This document shows, piece after piece, positions 10,073 to 22,584 of a stretch of DNA of 64,000 bases; position 1 is the first letter of the stretch; each line of letters opens with the position of its first letter. The notes beneath the pieces are model-generated. The model did no database searches, was not told where the DNA came from, and saw only the letters and a program-made list of their open reading frames with translations. The DNA comes from Absidia repens. Lineage: Eukaryota; Mucoromycota; Mucoromycetes; Mucorales; Cunninghamellaceae. Location of the stretch: the NCBI GenBank assembly GCA_002105175.1, contig MCGE01000003.1:1178001-1242000 (forward strand). The letters are read 5' to 3'. The position numbers and the translations under genes are program-made.

Positions 10073-11220
10073 ATGAACGTGCGATCTGGGCTGTTACTGG
10101 TCTCCTCCCCTTTTCGACGAACTCCAGTCGTTGAATCATTCCAGCATATTCGTTCCTTTGCCCATTCCAGTTCCCCTTCAGCCGAGATCGCACCCTCTTT
10201 TACCCCTACCACCACTACCAGTCCTTCTGTATTGAAATCATTGCCCTTATATGACTTTTTTGCCAACGTCAAACCCAAGCCTTCCTATCGCTTTGCTTCT
10301 GGTGCTGCCGGATTCGCCAAACATCGACCTCAACAACAACCAACTTCTGATGCTTACTGTGGACATCAAGTAGGTGAAGATGCTTACTTCTTACGACATG
10401 ATTCGCTGTCTGTTGGTGATGGTGTAGGCGGCTGGGTGAACACAGATGGTAAGTGATTCTTAATGATATATCATATATTGTAACATCAATGCTAATTTAA
10501 TGTTTGATTTTAGATGCACAACCTGCTCTCTACTCGAGAAAACTGATGCATCATGCTTATCTTGAATTGGAACGATATGACAATATTGAAGATCCACTGT
10601 TTTGTCAATACGAAAAAGCTAACCCCTTGACGATCCTTCAACACAGTTATGATCAAACCAAGATGGAAGCAGAAAACGAGGGGCTGATTGGATCATCCAC
10701 AGCGTGCCTTGCTCTCTTGCGCCATGACGAATTACGTGTTGCTAACCTGGGTGATTGTGGCATCTCCATTATTCGACACAACAGCTATGTTTTCCGAAGC
10801 GAAGAACAACAACATGCATTCAACTTCCCTTATCAATTGGGCTCTCGGTCGCGAGATCAACCACGCCATGCAGATGTATTTAATGTCAAGGTAGAAAAAG
10901 GTGATATCATTATCATGGCCTCTGATGGATTATTCGATAATGTCTTTGATATGGATATCCTTCGTTTGATCAACAACAATGACAACAACATACCCCCTTC
11001 TCTTTTACGTCACCACCATTGTCTCACTCCTCAAGAAATTGCTGATACTCTGGCCAGTCATGCGAAGCATATCAGTGAATCAAGACGGTCAGTGGATACT
11101 CCCTTTCAAAGACGGGCTATGGCCGAAGGTATCCCTTTTTATGGCGGCAAGTGCGACGATATTAGTGTTCTAGTGGCTGTCGTTAATGATCTTGAAGATT
11201 CTCCTGATCGTCGACTTTAG
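10073..11220 (+). CDS. PTC7: PTC7-type mitochondrial PP2C phosphatase
   Basis: Two exons, 10073-10448 and 10514-11220, encode about 360 residues. PP2C-family metal-dependent Ser/Thr phosphatase motifs appear in order: VGEDAYF, VGDGVGGW (the Asp-Gly metal site, at the exon junction), IGSSTA, VANLGDCG, MASDGLFDN and GKCDDISVLV. The N-terminus is rich in Arg, Ser and Thr with few acids, consistent with a mitochondrial presequence. In yeast Ptc7 acts in mitochondria on coenzyme Q synthesis; that role is inferred by family. The intron (GTAAGT..TTTTAG) joins NTD to DAQPA in frame. A poly-A signal AATAAA lies near 11341. Confidence 0.93.
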
Positions 11221-12042
11221 TTTATATTATTTGTTTAGCTTTATTCCCCTCTCTCCTTCTCATGCGTCATTCCTTTATTATCATTTATTCATTATTCATC
11301 CATTCATTCATTAGCTTATATCTTTATTCATTCTTCATTTAATAAAATATTTTACATTTATACATCTTACTTATATTTTGTCCACTGATTGTGTCTTTTT
11401 TTTATTTTTTATATTGATTGAAAAATGGGTAGTGTAGTATCGATATATGTTGTTGAAATCTACCATCATGATGAAATTTGTGAATTGACGAATAAGAGTG
11501 TGCTATCTTGGTCGTAGTTTGATTTTCGTTGATTTTGGATTCAACAGAGCCGCTCTAGAAAATAGGAATGGCAGTATACTATACTCATGCGATTATCCTC
11601 ATTTTTTATTGGAGGTGGAAGACTGAAGGATTCAGCTATTCGCCTGCAAATTCCATGCATAGATTAGCATAGCGGTATTCTATAAGACAGTGTAGGATAG
11701 TGGGGTACGGTATGGTGCACGATAGTATGATCGCCCAAAAATATTAAATAGTTTGGGTCGATTTGAATTGGCCAATAAAACAGATAGATATTTATACAGT
11801 TGGCTGGTAATCCAAACCTTTTCCTTTTACACTCTATTTTTTTTTATATAATATATTCCAGGTACCTTGTATCAAAATTTAGTTTCTTTTTTTTTCCCTC
11901 CTTTTTTTTTTTTTTTGAAATATATATCCAAACCCCTTATTACACACACACGCACACACATATATATATATATCTTTTTTTTTTTGATATCCTTGACGGC
12001 GTTCAAGCATATTTTTATACTCACGACCCCTTTTGTATTATA
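11221..12042. other. Intergenic between PTC7 and the coiled-coil gene
   Basis: 3' UTR of PTC7, then AT-rich spacer with TTATTCATTC-type repeats, a (CA)n/(TA)n microsatellite near 11943-11973 and pyrimidine tracts before the next start. No gene seen. Confidence 0.5.
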
Positions 12043-13679
12043 ATGTCGGGTACCATCCAAAACAACCTTGGCACAACAATTCCACAACAACAACAATACC
12101 CAGCATCGCCAACATCGCCTGTCCCTGCCCCTGCCCCTGCACCATCCAAATCTATGCAACGATCAAAAACTGTACGCAATTTAGGATCTGCTGGGAATAA
12201 AGTTAGAGGGCTATTCAAGAAACAACAAAACAAGGAAACTGCTCCACTACCTGATGATACTACTCGAAATACCTCTCGATCAACTATGACCAGTTCCACT
12301 TCTTTTACCTCGCCTCTAACTGAAGATAAATTTATGGACCGTCCAACGTCTTATCCAGATACACATTTGATGGAAAAAAGTAAGCTATTAGAATAGGAAG
12401 GGATACTAGTTTATTGTATGCGACCAAACGGACAGCTAGGGGGGGAGGGGTAGCAGAATTACTCAGGGGTTAGCTAGGCGGGAAGTAGGCCTTTGGTATA
12501 TAATTGACCTAATCTCCTGTTTTTTCTTTCTTCTTTTACGTAGGCTTCTCATCTGGCGATAATAGACAATCTCATCAATATACACATCCTGACGCACCAT
12601 TCAATCAGAACACCAGTATGGCAACTCAGCAACAGGTTGAATCTTTAGGCGATTCTCCATCTTCAAACGTACCTACATCTGCTCACAATACCACCGACAG
12701 TAATGACAAGGATCAACCGGACATCCCAGCAGAAGCCGAAGAACTCAAACGACAACTAGATCAGCTCAACATGACCATTAGCAAGGTGCGACAAGAGGTG
12801 ACCACGCAAGTCGAGAAGAAACAGCAACTCCAATCTGATCTGGAAGAGGCGCGGCGGATATATCAAGAACGAGAATCAGAATACAGCAATATTGAACACA
12901 ACTTTTTCCAATTAACGCGGGCGGTGCGTGCTACTGATGATGATCTATCGACGATCCGTGATTCCCTTAAGCTGCTCAAATACAACGTGTCCCGTGTGGT
13001 GATGACGCTGAACAAGAAAGCGGACAAGGAGCAAGCCAAAGCCAAGTTTATTGCCACTTGGCCACATCTGTCGCTGGTGGACAACCAAGGTGAGCTCGTG
13101 GAACCCAGTCATATCAACTTTTTGGCGGAAAAACTGATCCATGAACATTTGGTACTCTCTGTGTTTCGGTGTCCGGTATATCCTGGTCTGGAAATCAATG
13201 CGCCCTTTGCCGCGCTCAGCCAATGGTTTACCGAGCATGGATCCAATTTTTCGGTGCGTCTTCGACAACAATTGGCATTGATTTTGGCGAAAAGCAGCAA
13301 AGCGACGGACAGTGATTTATCCATGGCGATCCAGATAGAAAAGAAGCGGATTGCGGATCTTATCTACAATGACTTGGCTGATATCTATAGCCCCTTCATT
13401 CGTGAAAATGATGCACAGGTCAGCGAAGAAAAATCATATTATGCCAAGGTTACTGATATTCTGGACAAGGCATTCAAGTTGGCGGTGGCAATTCGTGGAC
13501 AAGAAGTGGAAATCACGACCCTGGACCTTGAGGAGGGCAAGCAAGAAATTGACGAAGAAACTATGGTGGAAGTGCGTGGAAAGACTTCTGGCATTATTCG
13601 GTTCTGTGTTTGTCCTGCATTCGTTGGCGGTGATGGTGAACATGGATTTTTAGAAAAAGGCAAAGTAGTCGTAGTATAG
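12043..13679 (+). CDS. Conserved fungal coiled-coil protein of unknown function
   Basis: Two exons, 12043-12379 and 12544-13679, encode about 490 residues. The N-terminal third is low complexity (poly-Gln, a PAPAPAP stretch, Ser/Thr), likely disordered, with a basic patch KVRGLFKKQQNK. Residues about 178-235 form a strong coiled coil (ELKRQLDQLN...LQSDLEEARR). A helical, well-conserved-looking region follows and ends in FCVCPAFVGGDGEHGFLEKG, a motif I associate with a group of uncharacterised fungal proteins. No enzyme motif or membrane span is seen. The start was chosen at 12043 because the upstream in-frame extension crosses poly-T and poly-CA tracts typical of a leader. Confidence 0.75.
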
Positions 13680-13832
13680 TTAGTAGTTGATCTCATCCCT
13701 CCCCCCTTTTTTTTATCGAACTGGGTGTGCAATCTGGTGTAACAATAAAAATCACAGTGTCTCCCTTTTTTATTTTTGCCTGTACTTTTTTTTTTTTTTT
13801 TTTTTTTTTCAAAAAAATTCATATTGGGTACC

Positions 13833-15233
13833 ATGGCATTTAGACCACAACAGCGCCATCCCTCCACTATATCCAGCAATACTTATCATACTGGACGATC
13901 CAACACTGGAATTCATCACAACTCAACATCTCATACTTCAACGTCATCGTCTGCCCTTTTACGACGACAAGAAAGCAAACACCAAATCGAAAATTTATTA
14001 CAGCGCACCAACTCATTATCGATTTCATCACCTTACCCGACGTCCTTCGACCAGCTTATACCTCTCAGTGGCAACAAACCGAAACAATCTTCGACTTCTA
14101 CGCCAAAGCCTTTAGCAAGACAAACAAAAAGCAACACTTACTTATGCACTGGCGTGCCCGACGAAGAACCTTTGCCGCATTATGTTCTGATACCCATTGG
14201 CAAGGTAATGTGTTCTATTAGTTTCTTTTTTTTTTGGAGTGGGACATTTCATATTTACTCTGCCTTTTTTTATATATTAAAATATAGACTGGTGATGGCA
14301 AATCAAGTTTACTCAATTCTTTGTTTGGTTATCAAGAATTCAAAGCAGCAGCGGCAGCAAAGGTAAGAACTGAAGTTGCTTGAAGGGAGGATGGGCTTTG
14401 CTGAGCCATATATGGATGTGCCATATATGGATTTGCGTTTTACTTACTAATATTACTTTTCGTACGCAGTCAGTGACCGATACAGTAGTGGAAAGGACGG
14501 GTGTGTGGACGGTTGACAAAATGAACCACGTGGTAACTGTGGCCGATACTCCAGGATTCGCTGACTCTGCTGGGCGTGATTTTACTGTGGCTATTCAAGA
14601 TTACATTATGGACGTCAGTGACCGTGTTGGCATCGATGCGTTCCTTCTGGTATTCCAATTGAAATCTCAACAGTAGGTTAACATTAAGGAGCCTTCGACT
14701 TAAGTTGTAAACTTACGCCAATATTCACCCAACTTTATTATTATTATAGAGTCATGTCGATTTTAAAGGCGTTTGCAGAATTAATGAAAGATATGGAGCC
14801 GAACAACTGGTGGGATCATGTGATATTGGTGTTTACCCGAGTGGATTATACAACGGAGCCGCAAAAATTGATTCAAACCAAACGATATATCACTCAAACA
14901 CTACGCGAAGAAATTAAGACGACGTTTGGACTCGAGACCCCACCTCCTGCTGTGTTTGTTAGCTCTAAGGTACATCAATGTCCTCTTTTGTTTGGAAAGG
15001 AATGCGATTGTGTGGAAGTCAAGTTTTACCAAAATGAACGTATGCGTATACTGAAGGAAACTATTGCAAAATGTGGTGAAGGTGGAAGATGGCGTGCAAC
15101 CAACAAAAAGAAACCGGAACCCACGGAAGCAGCTGAAGATGAACAACGCGAACAACAGCCCCCAGTCCCCGTCCATTCTTATCCTTATTCTTCTCCACAT
15201 CCTCCACAACCCCCTGCCCATAACAATAACTAG
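13833..15233 (+). CDS. AIG1/IMAP-type GTPase
   Basis: Four exons (13833-14204, 14288-14362, 14470-14672, 14750-15233) encode about 377 residues. A Ser/Thr/His-rich N-terminal region of about 110 residues precedes a G domain. G1 P-loop GKTGDGKSS lies at residues 123-131, split by intron 1 between Lys124 and Thr125. The G3 motif is ADTPGFADS and the G4-like motif is FTRVDY (Arg-Val in place of the usual Lys-x). Spacing and the NNWWDHVILVFT block fit the AIG1 family. The C-terminal tail is Pro/Gln-rich and likely disordered. No transmembrane segment is obvious. Cellular role unknown; related GTPases act on membranes in stress or immunity in other kingdoms. Poly-A signal near 15296. Confidence 0.85.
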
Positions 15234-15462
15234 TATTAGCCTTCTCCAGTTTGTATTTCCAAATTTTGTGTATAGCATTTGTATCATTATTTATCAAATA
15301 AATACTGCTTTTTTATCATCATTTACTACCAATATATGTAATTTTTATAGCGGCGATTTAAAATTCAAGAACTGGTGCTCCTTTTGCTCAACAAAACTTT
15401 ATTTCTTTTTATCTCCCCTTTCCTTTCCCCTTTGTTTCGTCTTGTCCCAAACCTATTATGAA

Positions 15463-18400
15463 ATGACGGAAAATAGTACCATAAGCAAATTTCCTTTTGG
15501 ATTCTGCCGTGGCATATTTGCTTGCAACGATTCACCTGGATTACCCACCTACAATGCAAAACAACCTACAGGGTTGGCACTACAACTCGTTTTATGTTGC
15601 TCGGTTGGTCTGGTCTGTTTTTTATTATTTTGTTATCTTCGCGTCAGGTATGAAAAGAAGAGACAGGAATGATTCATATAGCAAACTGATGCTGATGATT
15701 TCTTTGCCGCTATTTGATAGATGGCCTGCCATGTATGCACCCAGGCTCAATATGAAAAAGTAAGTTACAACAGAGCAACCGGACGCACCGTTGATTACTT
15801 ACTAATGGTATATATTTATTAGACATGCTCCCAAACAAATATCATCTTCCTTCTTTGGCTGGATTTTACCTGTTCTGAAAACACCAAACACTGAAGTACT
15901 TGAAAAAGTGGGACTGGACGCTGTCGTGGTTAGTATAATATGATATGCATATATGGTGATGTAATGGAAAACAATTAGACTCATTATTTGTCCCCGCTCC
16001 CTTCTTTTATACATACAGATGCTCCAATTCTTACTGATGGCTGCAAAACTCTTCGCTCTGTGTGGATTTTTTGGCACTGTTGTGCTCTATCCCATCAGTC
16101 GCATGGGTGGTGATCTATTAAACTCCACGGACCCGAACAACAACAATACAAACGGTAACACCACTTTGTTTTTTGACGATCCCACCAACTTGCCGGCACC
16201 AGCACCTCCTGCATCCAATTCATTTTTATGGGTTTACCTTTTCTTCACCTACTTTTTCTGCCTGGCCACCTTCTACTTCACCTTCGTTAACTACCGCGAT
16301 TATGTCCATATTCGTCAAGAATTTATGCTTCGCATCGGCAAAACGATCCCATCCCGGACTGTCCTGGTCACTGGTATTCCTCCTTCTCTCCGATCAGACC
16401 GAAAACTGGCAGACTATTTCGAAAAACTCGGTATTGGTGTCGTCGATTCAGTGCATATCATACGGCATGTCAGCAGGTTGTTGGATTTTATCAAGGAACG
16501 CTCACTTTACCTTCGTCAACTGGAAACTGCTTACACTCGTTTTTGGGGAAACCCATGCAATGATCCTGCGTATGATCCAGATTCGTTATTATGTGAAGCG
16601 GAACAAGAGCAGTGTCTGAATGCTCTGAATTGGTCAACAACAAGCTCGGTCAACAACAACAACAACAACAACCCCAAACGGAAAAATAAAAAATCGTACA
16701 CTTTCACTGGAAATGACGCTTCATCATCGTCAATCTCCTCAGCTTCTTCAACCTATGAACATCAAGATGGACATTTGCAGGTGGGCGACTATGGCGTTAG
16801 AAATGACAGTCATGATGGCTACGGCGATGATAACGATGGCGACGAGAACGACGTTACCAAACCTTTGTTGCCGGTTCATCAACACCATCATCAGCAACAT
16901 CGACATCGACACAATAACACCATTCTCACCAAAGTCAAGCGGAAAATGAAAGACCCTGTGCGGCCATTGGCGAAGGATGGATTCTTGGGCGTTGTTGGCA
17001 AACGTGTAGATGCAATTGAATATTATACTGAAAAATTCAACGAGTTGGATGCAATGGTGATCAAGGCTAGAAAACATGGCAAATTTTTACCAACCAGCGT
17101 TGGATTTGTGACATTTGAGGACTCCATGAGTGCTGTAAGCTGACTTTTTTTTTCTGATCCTCAAAAAAGGAATAATCCGCAATAATGCTCACTCTTCATC
17201 ATTTTTATTTTATTTTCTAGTGTATTGCTTCTCAGGTTCTTATTGACTCGACACCTTTTCGACTCAAGGCACAATTGGCACCTGAACCTCGTGATGTCCT
17301 CTGGGAAAACATTGCAATGCATGGAAGAGAACGATGGATCCGGAAGGTACTCATGTTTGGTGTGCTTCTCCTATTGGTGTTTTTCTGGGTGATACCTATT
17401 TCTTATTTTTCGGCTCTTACGAATGAAAACTCTTTGCGGTATTATTTTCCATGGTTAATGGATTTAGCTTCAAAAAACAAAATTTTACAACAAATCATTC
17501 AATCTTTCTTGCCTACTCTTGGTGTGGTTATTTTTATGGCTATTTTACCTATGGTGCTTAACGGTAAGAAATCATCTCTTTTCCCATTCATTGTTGATGG
17601 GCTATATTTCCTATTACATTTTACTAACTCCCACAATTTTTCTCCGTCTTTGTAGCTCTGAGTGTTGTGGAAGGCTTTCAAACACGAAGTGAAGCTGAAG
17701 AATCGACGTTTAGCAAGTATGATAGAAAAATGCGTTATTTCTTATGATTGAGGAACTGATTCTCATTTTGTCTTTGTTATTATCCTTAGGCATTTCTTCT
17801 TCTTGCTATTCAACGTTCTACTTGTCTTTACAGCTTCAAGTGCCCTATTCAAGACGTTGCGTGATATATTGGAAGATCCTTCTCAAATCGCAAATATTCT
17901 GGCCACCAAACTTCCTCAAGTTGCACCTTTTTTTGTAAACTATACTGTGATTCACGGTATGATGCTGTAAGTAAAGAAAAGAAAAACACAATAAACAAAT
18001 CCGTTACTAATTATTATATGTATAGTCTACCGATACAACTCTTACAAATTGGACCTGTCATAATGCAAACATTCCATCGTACTTTTATCTCCAAATCTCC
18101 TCGCGATTACGCAGAAGTACTGGCGCCTCGGATGTACAATTATGGTTGGGGTTACCCAATGCCTGTCTTTCTCTTTGTGGTTTTATTGGTATACTCAACT
18201 ATTACCCCTCTGATTTTGGTCTTTGGTACCTTCTATTATTGTTTGGCTTACCTCGTCGTCAAATACCAGCTGTTGTACGGTAAGTCAAAAGGGAATTTTA
18301 TCAGAAGTAATTTGTGACTGTGTTAAACCACCTATGTATTATTTGTCTCTTTAGTTTACTTCCATCCTTACGAAGTGGCTGGGCGTATGTGGCCGCTGGT

Positions 18401-19340
18401 ATTTTCAAGAATCATCGTTGGTTTGCTAATATTTGAAACCATGGCTGCAGGGTTATTTGTCCTGAACAAGGCGTATACTTTGGCTGTGCTGTGTACACCC
18501 TTGGTGCTATTGACCATCCTCTTCAACTTTGGTATGGATCGGGCATATCAGAAAAGTACTCAATATTTACCACTACAGCTGCTCTCTCAACGATTCGGAC
18601 CTCTTACTACCACAGTTACTGCATCAACACCTGTTACGAGTGCGCCGCAACCATCGCTTTCTGTATCGCAGCAACAAACACAACAGACGTCCTCTTTTGC
18701 TGCTGGAGATGTAGGGGGGACCACTACTTTACGTCGACGACGCACTGTACTCGACGAAGACGACTATGAAGCGGAAACTCGAAAGTACACCAACTTCAAG
18801 GAACCGCCCATGACATTGCTCGACGGTATTCTGAATACGGGAATGAAACGATACGCGCATCCGGCATTTTTGGGTGTCCTCCCTCAACTATGGCTACCCA
18901 TAAAGGCAACCAAAAATTACAAGCGATGGCAACTCGGTACTTACAATCAAAGGAATCAACAAACAACAATTAACGTGAACCGACTAGTAGATGAGGATGA
19001 GGATATAGCTGACACCCCACCGTCAAAACTTAGGGCAACCAACAACATCGGTGAACAACAACAACAACAGCAGCAGCAACCTGCATGTTCCTCAACAAAA
19101 GCAACACCCTCGGCGTCAAACACAATGGATATCTATGATTCTCCAACGACATTGACGAGGAATATGGTACCACGTAGCATTAATGCAACATCGTCAACTC
19201 ACGAACCAAATGGAGAGGCGCCATCTGATGAAGAAGATAGTATGGAAGACGATACAGAAACCCAAAATGGAACGTACTACCATCACCCTGAACGGCGATA
19301 TTCCAAATCTCTGCTCAGTCGATCTTATGGCGCCACTTGA
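15463..19340 (+). CDS. CSC1/OSCA-type (DUF221) calcium-permeable stress-gated channel
   Basis: Nine exons: 15463-15647, 15721-15759, 15823-15928, 16019-17134, 17221-17563, 17656-17716, 17790-17966, 18026-18279 and 18355-19340, encoding about 1088 residues in one continuous frame. Family landmarks: an N-terminal membrane span, then RWPAMYAPRL, FFGWILPVLKT, GLDAVV, SRTVLVTGIPP at the start of the cytosolic RRM-like loop, VGFVTFEDS, LAPEPRDVLWEN, and a C-terminal set of hydrophobic spans including the FHRTFISKSPRDYAEVLAPR block. The cytosolic loop in exon 4 is enlarged by an Asn/Ser/Asp/His-rich insert of about 100 residues. A hydrophilic C-terminal tail of about 230 residues (Gln-rich, acidic) follows the channel. 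Family members are mechanosensitive or osmosensitive cation channels of the plasma membrane or other membranes. Confidence 0.93.
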
Positions 19341-19977
19341 TTATTATAGGAGTGACATTTGTTGTAGTGTAGTACATATATCTTTTTATCATACCTTAGT
19401 TTATTCCAATTGATTAGTTTTATATTATACTGATTATGTTTACTGTTATAGTGTATTAGTTTCATATGTTTGTATTATTTTTTATACATTTATTTATTTA
19501 TTTATTTTCATATACCGATTTACAATAAACGATGCTCTGCGTTTTGCAAGAGCTTTTGCAAATCCAAGATTTGAACTAATCTTTTTTTTTTTTTTTAAAG
19601 TATCGGTTCTGATGCGGTGTAATTTTTCGGCATAATTTATCAAGAATTCTCTACTGGGTGGAACGTTCAACAGTCTGTCTCAACATCATGGCAATTATTA
19701 ATGGATATCCCATGGGTTTCCTATCACTTGTATCTGCCAACTAATCGATTGCCCAGCAAATCACACCAGCATTTGAATTAGATGGACGGGGGCTCATTAG
19801 TATATTAAATCAGATACATATTAGAGAGTAGTGACATGTAATTCTTATTAGCTTATATTAGCATTAGTTTGTCATAGCTTATTTGTACATCTGAATAAAT
19901 GTCGCCGTATTTTTTTTATCGTTAGTCTCTCTCTCCTATGTTTAGTTTGTTTGTTGATTGGGTGCAGAAAAAAATAA
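19341..19977. other. 3' flank of CSC1 gene and repeat remnants
   Basis: Poly-A signal CAATAAAC near 19524, then non-coding DNA. About 19780-19905 carries a diverged tail resembling family A (CATTAGTTTGTCATAG and CTGAATAAATG). No gene. Confidence 0.5.
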
Positions 19978-21015
19978 AACGCTCTGGCGGTCCGCTGGAG
20001 CTTTTGGAAATCTTTCGATTTATTGGGTGTCAGAGTTTGTTTTTTTTTATTATTAAAGTGTGGGTTTGATGGGAAGGGATTAGAGCCTCCGCAATTTCGC
20101 ACTTTGGTGGGCAGCCCCTTGGGGCCCAACCGTCGTGCTCAGTGGCTGTCAATGGGTTTTTTTTGTGTGCTGAAATAATAGCTTACTTGAAAGGGGTCAG
20201 AGAGATTAGAGCTTGATTATGTAGGGGTTGCAACTGCCTTTCCAATGGAAGATAAGACGAATTATGCATTATGGTAATTATGTCGATTGCCCCTTCATTT
20301 CATTTTTGTTTGCATTTCCATGATTTTTAGACATAAAAAAAAAAAAAGCTGGGTGATTCAGGCTCCGCATTTTTTTCGGCCCCCTTTTTTTTCCACTCTT
20401 TTTTCTTCCTTTTTTATTTTTTCTTCCTTCATGAAAGACGCAATGATATGATGGCAGGGCTCATTGGGGTACTGGTGATCTAGGATTAGTGTTAGAACTT
20501 GAATTAGAGGCGTTTTCAAAAACGCAAAACAAACATCATGGGGAAACCCTTTCATTTTGGATGTAGGATTTGGGGACGTCAGTAGATTAACACTCATTAG
20601 TTTTAGTAATAGTTTGTCATCGTTTGTATCTACGTCTGAATAAATATGTTCTTTTTCTTATAATTAGCTTCTCTGTTGTACGTTTACATGATGAGCTTCA
20701 TCGAATGTGTATTACATATGCATAGAAAAAAAAAAGTGTGTCTATATATATATGAAAAAGGAACGGATCGGGTATTATGGAGACTTCTTCCACCAACTCT
20801 CTAAGTTTGTGCGTAGAAAAGAAAACAGGAATGTGTTTGTGTGAAAAAACAGCTATTACAGTGTATTTTGTTGTGGTGGGGTATATTGAAGAGCAAAGTT
20901 GAGAATAGTATTAATTATGTAGCTACTGGGTGGCAGTGGGTTTCTGAAGTGTGGGTTTTGATGGGATGGGATGGAAGACTCTGTAATTTGGCACTATGGG
21001 TGGGCAGCAATTGAG
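19978..21015 (+). repeat. Duplicated block C, copy 2
   Basis: Matches 2992-4266 from the GGAGCTTTTGGAAATCTTTC block through the GTAGCTACTGGGTGGCAG block. It has only one of the three tandem CCGC..ATTTCGCACT units and several small indels. Repeat B, which precedes copy 1, is absent here, so the shared boundary lies at the start of C. Non-coding. Confidence 0.75.
20380..20650 (+). repeat. Dispersed repeat family A, copy 5 (inside block C copy 2)
   Basis: GGATTAGTGTTAGAACTTGA, CATGGGGAAACCCTTTCATT and CTGAATAAATATG, collinear with copy 2 at 3600-3900. Confidence 0.7.
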
Positions 21016-21474
21016 AAAAACGGATGGACGCCTTGAGGCCCAACCGTCGTGCCAAAAAAAATAGGTAAGGGATTAGATACGGTGATGTGATGGAGGAAAG
21101 GTAGGAAATTTCAAAGCCATAGATGTTTATCTTGGATGGTTATCTTAGATAAGGATTGACACCATGCCCGTTTTAATATATTAACAAGCGTGTGTATCCG
21201 CAAAGAAAAAAATAAAATAAATCGGGGTCGAGTATTCGGCCTATGACTCCAGCGACTCAAAAAAAAATCGTTAATCGTATTGAAAATTACTGCAATTTGT
21301 ACAATAAGCATATCGCATTTTATTTTGTATGGGATAGTATAGATACTTTGTTTTTCCTATATTCACAATACGATATCACCCTTGCAAAATGCAAACTTGG
21401 GAGTAACGTTGGTGTAAATACCAGAATTTTTTTTGCCCTGCAATGTGATCCCATTCTTATTTTTTCGCACACAT

Positions 21475-21512
<38 letters not shown>

Positions 21513-21639
21513 GATAGCTTTTTGCTATTCACACGTACCCATAAACAATACAAACCATTTAAACGGATGATAACAGATGAATGATAAAAAAAGACAGAAT
21601 TTTATTTCGAGGTGAATGTCAGCTACGGCGACTGGCACT

Positions 21640-21785
21640 AATCTAAACTAATGATGGTCCACATCCAAAATGAAAGGGCTTCCCCATAGTGTTTGCATTG
21701 CATTTTCCGAAATGCCCCTGATTCAAGTTCTAACTCTAATCCAATATTACACCATCGTTTCAATGAGGTTGACAATGAATAATAT
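21640..21785 (-). repeat. Dispersed repeat family A, copy 7
   Basis: Reverse complement of the core: ATCCAAAATGAAAGGGCTTC and CAAGTTCTAACTCTAATCC, the AACTTGAA subtype. Tail truncated. Confidence 0.65.
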
Positions 21786-22039
21786 CTTGGAAAAAAAAGT
21801 GATCAGTATGCTTGTAGTGTTCATATATTTGCGGGGAAGGAACTTCCCTTTTACAGAAGGAAGGAAATAAAAGAGTTCACTACATAAAAAAAGATAGCAT
21901 GTGTGAGGAATAAAGTTTGGAAATAGAGACAATATGTTTTTATTCATGTTTACCTTGTATTGTGCGTCTCCATCACACAATAGCCAGCGAAATAAATAAA
22001 ATCATCACAACCATCCCGTAGTACAGAGTCCAGTGATGT

Positions 22040-22175
22040 CCAGTTTGACGTATCCGCTACGTTGAAATATTGGGCGCCTAGTCCAAGGGCTGAATAGTTT
22101 CCCCATGCACCTTGTAATCCCTGAGCTGAAACCCCTTCGAAACTAGTCCTGACACTAAACTAAGATTACCATAAC
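22040..22175 (-). repeat. Dispersed repeat family A, copy 8
   Basis: Reverse complement of the core: TTCCCCATGCACCTTGTAAT, CTGAGCTGAAACCCCTTC and ACTAGTCCTGACACTAA. Truncated before the ATTTTGGAT block. Confidence 0.65.
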
Positions 22176-22584
22176 TTCATAGCGATTACAATGGCGAAGA
22201 AACAAAGCAAGAGAGTTTCCTTCTTTTTAAAAGTAAGAGACGCAAAAAAAAAAGGCGGACATAAAAATCATGTGTGCGGTATCTGAAATCCTGCGGTCAC
22301 TCGCTGTACAGGATTGATAGACATTAATGTATCAACGAGAAAGAAAATTGCATCATTAATATGGGCAATTATAATGTTTGTCGCATGTTATGTCAACCCA
22401 ATCAAATCATTATATTTTCCATGTGGTAAATGTTCGATATAAATGAAGATAATATTTTATTTTGTAGATAATGTAGTTTTTAAAATGCACGATAAAAAAA
22501 AAAAGATGTAAAATAGGTAGGCTATACTAAATACGAATAAAGCTAGATGTAAATGAATAAAAGAATCAAAAAATAACTAAATAT

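Larger units (their letters stand above)
21016..22584. other. Intergenic with two inverted family A copies and a microsatellite
   Basis: Contains a (CA)n(TA)n microsatellite at about 21472-21513 and two minus-strand family A repeats. An ORF across the microsatellite is low complexity and not supported as a gene. The region just downstream of the GDH2 stop (22500-22584) is AT-rich 3' UTR. Confidence 0.5.

Noticed and set aside
21243..21584. 113-codon plus-strand ORF
   Set aside because: It runs across a (CA)n(TA)n microsatellite, has no recognisable motif and lies in repeat DNA.
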